From Bacteroidales bacterium (GTDB lineage Bacteria > Bacteroidota > Bacteroidia > Bacteroidales > VadinHA17), in the NCBI GenBank assembly GCA_003142255.1, contig PLLO01000018.1:267304-304227 (forward strand): a DNA stretch of 36,924 nt, given 5' to 3'. This document shows positions 33,905 to 36,924 of the stretch, piece after piece. Under the pieces are notes generated by a model that saw only the letters and a program-made list of their open reading frames with translations, did not search any database and was not told the DNA's origin. The stretch's first letter is position 1. Each line of letters begins with the position of its first letter. The translations under genes and the position numbers were made by a program.

Positions 33905-34123
33905 AATAACTGTCTTACCTATACAGAATGCAAATTGTTTAATCCCCGATAATTATTTATTAACTAACTGCTTATATCACAATCGCTCTGAAACAACTCG
34001 TCATCCCCAGGTAACATTTTGACTATCATTCATATTAACTAAATATTATTATAAAAAAAGTGACTATATCAGCCCTGACTCTTATTTATATATCTTAAAA
34101 CAGGTAATGAAAGTACAGCTACT

Positions 34124-34348
34124 TTGAAAAAAGTAACAGAAAAAGGTTACTCTATAATTGACAGAAAATTGATTTTAAGCATTCTCAATAAACGACAAAT
34201 TCAGAACGAAATATTTAAAGACTTCAAAGAGCATTTGATTGCAATCGAAAATGAGACTAATTCATTCAAAAAATATGATAACTGTTTCTCAAATACTGTC
34301 TTTTTCGATAAATGTTTTGCTCTTTTTATGGCTTATAGTAACATTTAA
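34124..34348 (+). CDS. Small hypothetical protein, uncertain
   Basis: 74 codons from TTG: KKVTEKGYSIIDRKLILSI, with an amphipathic helical middle (NEIFKDFKEHLIAIENETNS) and an aromatic tail ending MAYSNI. The frame is open upstream to about 34079, so the true start, or a lost upstream part, is uncertain. No ATG start and no Shine-Dalgarno. No family recognised; it may be a gene fragment. Confidence 0.3.
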   Translation: MKKVTEKGYSIIDRKLILSILNKRQIQNEIFKDFKEHLIAIENETNSFKKYDNCFSNTVFFDKCFALFMAYSNI

Positions 34349-34461
34349 GCCGGTTATAATATGTCCTTTCATGTTTGTATAAATTCAATTCAAACCATGA
34401 AAAGTGTACAAAAGCGAATATGTTACTGTACTAAAATATTTAGACAATTAATATAGCCATT

Positions 34462-34701
34462 ATGCAAAACGAAAACAGACTTTTCAAAATCCCATTTACC
34501 ACATATGCGACTGTCACTGGCTTGCTGACAACAATCTCCGGGCTCCTGATAATTATTGCGTGGCAGAATAACATAACCTTTCTTGCGACCTTATTGTTCA
34601 TACTCATGTGTTTCGGTATTTTATTAACATTTGTTTCAAGAACTACTTTAAAAATATCAATTGATCAGAAATTATTTGCTGGAATAATTTTTGCTTCATG
34701 A
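34462..34701 (+). CDS. Small two-helix membrane protein, unknown
   Basis: 79 residues from an ATG. Two hydrophobic helices (about 17-36 and 38-59; TVTGLLTTISGLLIIIAW, LATLLFILMCFGILLTFV) and a short polar tail (SRTTLKISIDQKLFAG). No family recognised. It lies 34 bp before the sensor kinase ATG and may be cotranscribed with it. No enzymatic motif. Confidence 0.5.
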   Translation: MQNENRLFKIPFTTYATVTGLLTTISGLLIIIAWQNNITFLATLLFILMCFGILLTFVSRTTLKISIDQKLFAGIIFAS

Positions 34702-34735
34702 TTTTTAATTTTAAATTCTTAAAGAGGAGGTATAG

Positions 34736-36924
34736 ATGTCATTAAAAAAACTGTTCATAGTTCGTTTTGGAATTCAATTTCTATTAGTTGTTGTTTTAAT
34801 GATATTGACTCTCCTTCTTTTTAAAAATCAGAGAAGCCTTGCTAAGAGCAGAGCCAATCATTTCGAATCCTATCTGCTTGCTGATGAACTTCGCCAAAGC
34901 TCGGACGATCTTACACGTATGGCACGGGCTTATGTTGTGACCGGAAATGCAAAGTTTGAACGTGAATACTGGACTGTTCTCTCCATACGAAACGGGGAAA
35001 GCCCACGTCCTTTGAATTACAACCATATATACTGGGATTTTGTTGAAGCAACAGGACAAAAGCCACGTCAAGATGGTAAAGCTATATCACTTCATGATTT
35101 AATGGTCAATGAGGGTTTCACGCAAACCGAATTTGATAAATTAGCCTTAGCGCAGAGGAATTCGGATGGATTGGTCAGCACAGAAAAGTCCGCAATGAAC
35201 GCAGTAAAAGGTTTGTTTGATGACGGTTCCGGAAACTTTACGGTAAAGAAAAAACCTGATCGGGAGATGGCAATCAGGATAATGTTTGGTGAAGCATATT
35301 ATAAAACAAAAGCGGAGATCATGAAACCGATCGATGATTTTTATTTACTGTTTGAAAAACGGACTGATGCAGATATCTCAAAGTATGAAAATCGCTCGAC
35401 AAATTTTCTTCTGGGTATCATAATGATTATAGCATTAATCCTTGGTATGTTTCTACTTTCCTTTGTTGCAATCAAACGCCAGCTCACAGCTCGCGATCTT
35501 GCTGAAGAAAATTTAATCATTGCTAACAAAGAACTTACCTATCAAATCACCGAACGCAAGCAGGCGGAAGAGGTGCTGAAAGAAAGCGAGCGTGTCAAAT
35601 CAGAACACTTTGAAAGAATGAATGAAGCCCAACATATTGCCAAGTTAGGAAGTTGGGAGTGGAATATGCAAACCAATAACGTCTGGTGGTCGGATGAGAC
35701 CTATCGGATTTTCGGCGTGACGCCGCAGGATTTCGTTCCGAGTTTCGAAGCAAACGGCAAGTTTATTCATCCCAATGATTTCGCAAGATACGGCAAATCA
35801 TTCGAACATTCTATTCAAACAGGTGAACCGTTAGATGTCGATCTCAGGCTGGTTACCAACGATGGACTGCTGAAACACTGTCATAGCAAAGGGGAGATTA
35901 TTTATGATGATTCCGGTCAACCGATTAATTTCATAGGAACGATGATGGACATCACCGAGCGCAAGCAGGCGGAAAAAACACTGCAGGAAAACGAAGAACG
36001 GTTCCGTAGCTTATATGAAAATAGCACAGTAGGAATTTACAGAACAACTCCGGATGGTAAAATTATTTTAGCTAATCCTACTCTTGTGAAATTACTAGGC
36101 TACTCATCTTTTGAAGAGCTCTCTGAGAGGAATCTTGAGAAAGACGGCTTTGAACCATCTTATGAACGGACTCATTTTATGGATGCCCTGAAAAGGAAGG
36201 GTGAGGTTAAAGGGTTGGAATCGGCCTGGACAAGAATGGATGGAACAACATTGTTTGTCAGCGAAAGTGCACGGGCCATCAATGACAAGGAAGGAAAGAT
36301 AGTATATTATGATGGGATAGTAGAAGATATTACTCTGCGAAAGAAGGCGGAACAAGAATTAATCATTGCTAACAAAGATCTTACCTTTCAAAATGAAGAG
36401 AAAGAAAAACGGGCAAATGAGTTACTCATTGCTAACAAAGAACTTGTCTTTCAAAACGAGGAGAAAGAAAAACGGGCAACAGAGTTAACCATAGCCAAAG
36501 AACAAGCCGAAGAAAGCGACCGCCTCAAATCTGCTTTTCTTACCAATATGAGTCATGAGATACGTACTCCCATGAATGGCATTCTTGGTTTTACAGAACT
36601 ATTGAAAGAACCGAACTTATCAAGTGATGACCAACAAGATTATATTCAAACCATCCAGATTAGTGGCGCACGTATGCTCAATACCATCAATAGCATTGTT
36701 GATATTTCAAAAATTGAATCGGGACTTATGAAAGTTGATATTAAGGAAACGAATATTAACGAGAAAATGGAATTCACTTATAAGTTCTTTAAACCAGAAG
36801 CTGAAATTAAAGGGTTGCAACTTTTATTTAAAAACAGTTTGCCTGCAAAAAAAGCCATCATTAAAACAGACAATGAAAAAGTATATGGAATGCTGGCTAA
36901 CCTTATTAGAAATGCCATTAAGTT
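34736..36924 (+). CDS. PAS-containing sensor histidine kinase, 3' end outside window
   Basis: 729 codons seen, no stop. ATG at 34736 has AGAGGAGG 5 bp upstream, unusually strong for this window. Two membrane helices (about 7-27 and 223-242) frame a ~190-residue extracytoplasmic sensor domain. Then two PAS domains (about 300-410, with GSWEWNMQTNNVWWSDET; and 422-537, with LYENSTVGIYRTTPDGKI), a coiled-coil of repeated LIIANK-ELxFQNEEKEKRA units (36359-36484), a HisKA domain with the phosphorylated His607 in FLTNMSHEIRTPMNGILGF, and the start of the ATPase domain with the N-box LANLIRNAIK. Predicted to autophosphorylate in response to an unknown signal; the rest, possibly with receiver domains, lies beyond the edge. 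Confidence 0.93.
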   Translation, partial: MSLKKLFIVRFGIQFLLVVVLMILTLLLFKNQRSLAKSRANHFESYLLADELRQSSDDLTRMARAYVVTGNAKFEREYWTVLSIRNGESPRPLNYNHIYWDFVEATGQKPRQDGKAISLHDLMVNEGFTQTEFDKLALAQRNSDGLVSTEKSAMNAVKGLFDDGSGNFTVKKKPDREMAIRIMFGEAYYKTKAEIMKPIDDFYLLFEKRTDADISKYENRSTNFLLGIIMIIALILGMFLLSFVAIKRQLTARDLAEENLIIANKELTYQITERKQAEEVLKESERVKSEHFERMNEAQHIAKLGSWEWNMQTNNVWWSDETYRIFGVTPQDFVPSFEANGKFIHPNDFARYGKSFEHSIQTGEPLDVDLRLVTNDGLLKHCHSKGEIIYDDSGQPINFIGTMMDITERKQAEKTLQENEERFRSLYENSTVGIYRTTPDGKIILANPTLVKLLGYSSFEELSERNLEKDGFEPSYERTHFMDALKRKGEVKGLESAWTRMDGTTLFVSESARAINDKEGKIVYYDGIVEDITLRKKAEQELIIANKDLTFQNEEKEKRANELLIANKELVFQNEEKEKRATELTIAKEQAEESDRLKSAFLTNMSHEIRTPMNGILGFTELLKEPNLSSDDQQDYIQTIQISGARMLNTINSIVDISKIESGLMKVDIKETNINEKMEFTYKFFKPEAEIKGLQLLFKNSLPAKKAIIKTDNEKVYGMLANLIRNAIK
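36359..36484 (+). repeat. 63-bp tandem duplication in the kinase linker
   Basis: Two in-frame 21-codon units (36359-36421, 36422-36484), both running LxIANKxLxFQNEEKEKRA, with high identity at DNA level; a third, diverged copy of the first half begins at 35516 (LIIANKELTYQ). Confidence 0.75.

Larger units (their letters stand above)
33208..34123. other. 916-bp AT-rich region with a structured element and no confident gene
   Basis: Between the RAYT and a weak ORF. It holds a promoter-like sequence (33375-33406), a GC-richer structured element (33635-33790) and a pair of 18-bp direct repeats (33831-33848 and 33887-33904). A minus-strand ORF at 33368-33652 exists but lacks coding character. Confidence 0.5.

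Overview
The window looks like a chromosomal segment of a free-living, plant-polysaccharide-degrading member of the Bacteroidota. This rests on signal-peptide and lipoprotein exports with little Shine-Dalgarno signal, BACON and SbsA-type Ig domains in front of glycoside hydrolases, a TonB-type beta-barrel protein, a Bacteroidota-type tricorn protease, DUF6263 and ORF6N genes, and TAnnTTTG promoter boxes. The exact lineage cannot be fixed from the sequence alone. I see no tRNA, rRNA or CRISPR array.

Layout. 1-1081: 3'-truncated secreted protein with an EF-hand-like loop and an Asn/Gln/Arg-rich tail (minus). 1222-2685: SDR oxidoreductase and nitroreductase (minus operon). 2810-4667: RluA-type pseudouridine synthase and a DUF1295 membrane protein (plus). 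4709-7771: divergent polysaccharide deacetylase and a CBM35-GH26 mannanase lipoprotein (minus). 8062-11213: small membrane protein convergent with an M1 aminopeptidase. 11214-11822: repeat-rich spacer with a nested palindrome. 11823-15107: tricorn-like protease. 15113-16030: two small envelope genes (minus). 16263-21684: pectinesterase, a secreted HExxH protein, a BACON-GH5 endoglucanase and a small HD alarmone hydrolase (plus). 21701-22681: a small hypothetical gene, REP-like repeats and a decayed DUF6544 gene. 22766-31739: a DUF6263/beta-barrel pair, a PepC-like cysteine peptidase with an unusual N-terminal domain, a TPR protein, an MDR oxidoreductase and a GH39 glycosidase (plus).

31.9-36.9 kb is different: more AT-rich, with mobile-element character. 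It holds an ORF6N regulator with a palindromic operator that recurs inside its own coding sequence, a RAYT (REP-associated tyrosine transposase) carrying a 32-bp perfect palindrome inside its coding sequence, a promoter-led cloverleaf-like element with no convincing gene, two small ORFs, and the 5' part of a PAS sensor histidine kinase that runs off the window.

Functional picture: GH26 (mannan), pectinesterase (pectin), GH5 (beta-glucan/cellulose) and GH39 (xylan-type) enzymes, plus a deacetylase, suggest plant cell wall breakdown. They are scattered rather than packed in a SusC/SusD locus. Several secreted or envelope peptidases (M1, tricorn, C1B-like, HExxH) suggest peptide use as well. Short GC-rich palindromic repeats sit at many gene ends, and in places supply the last codons and stop. 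The RAYT at 32.6 kb is a candidate for mobilising some of them.
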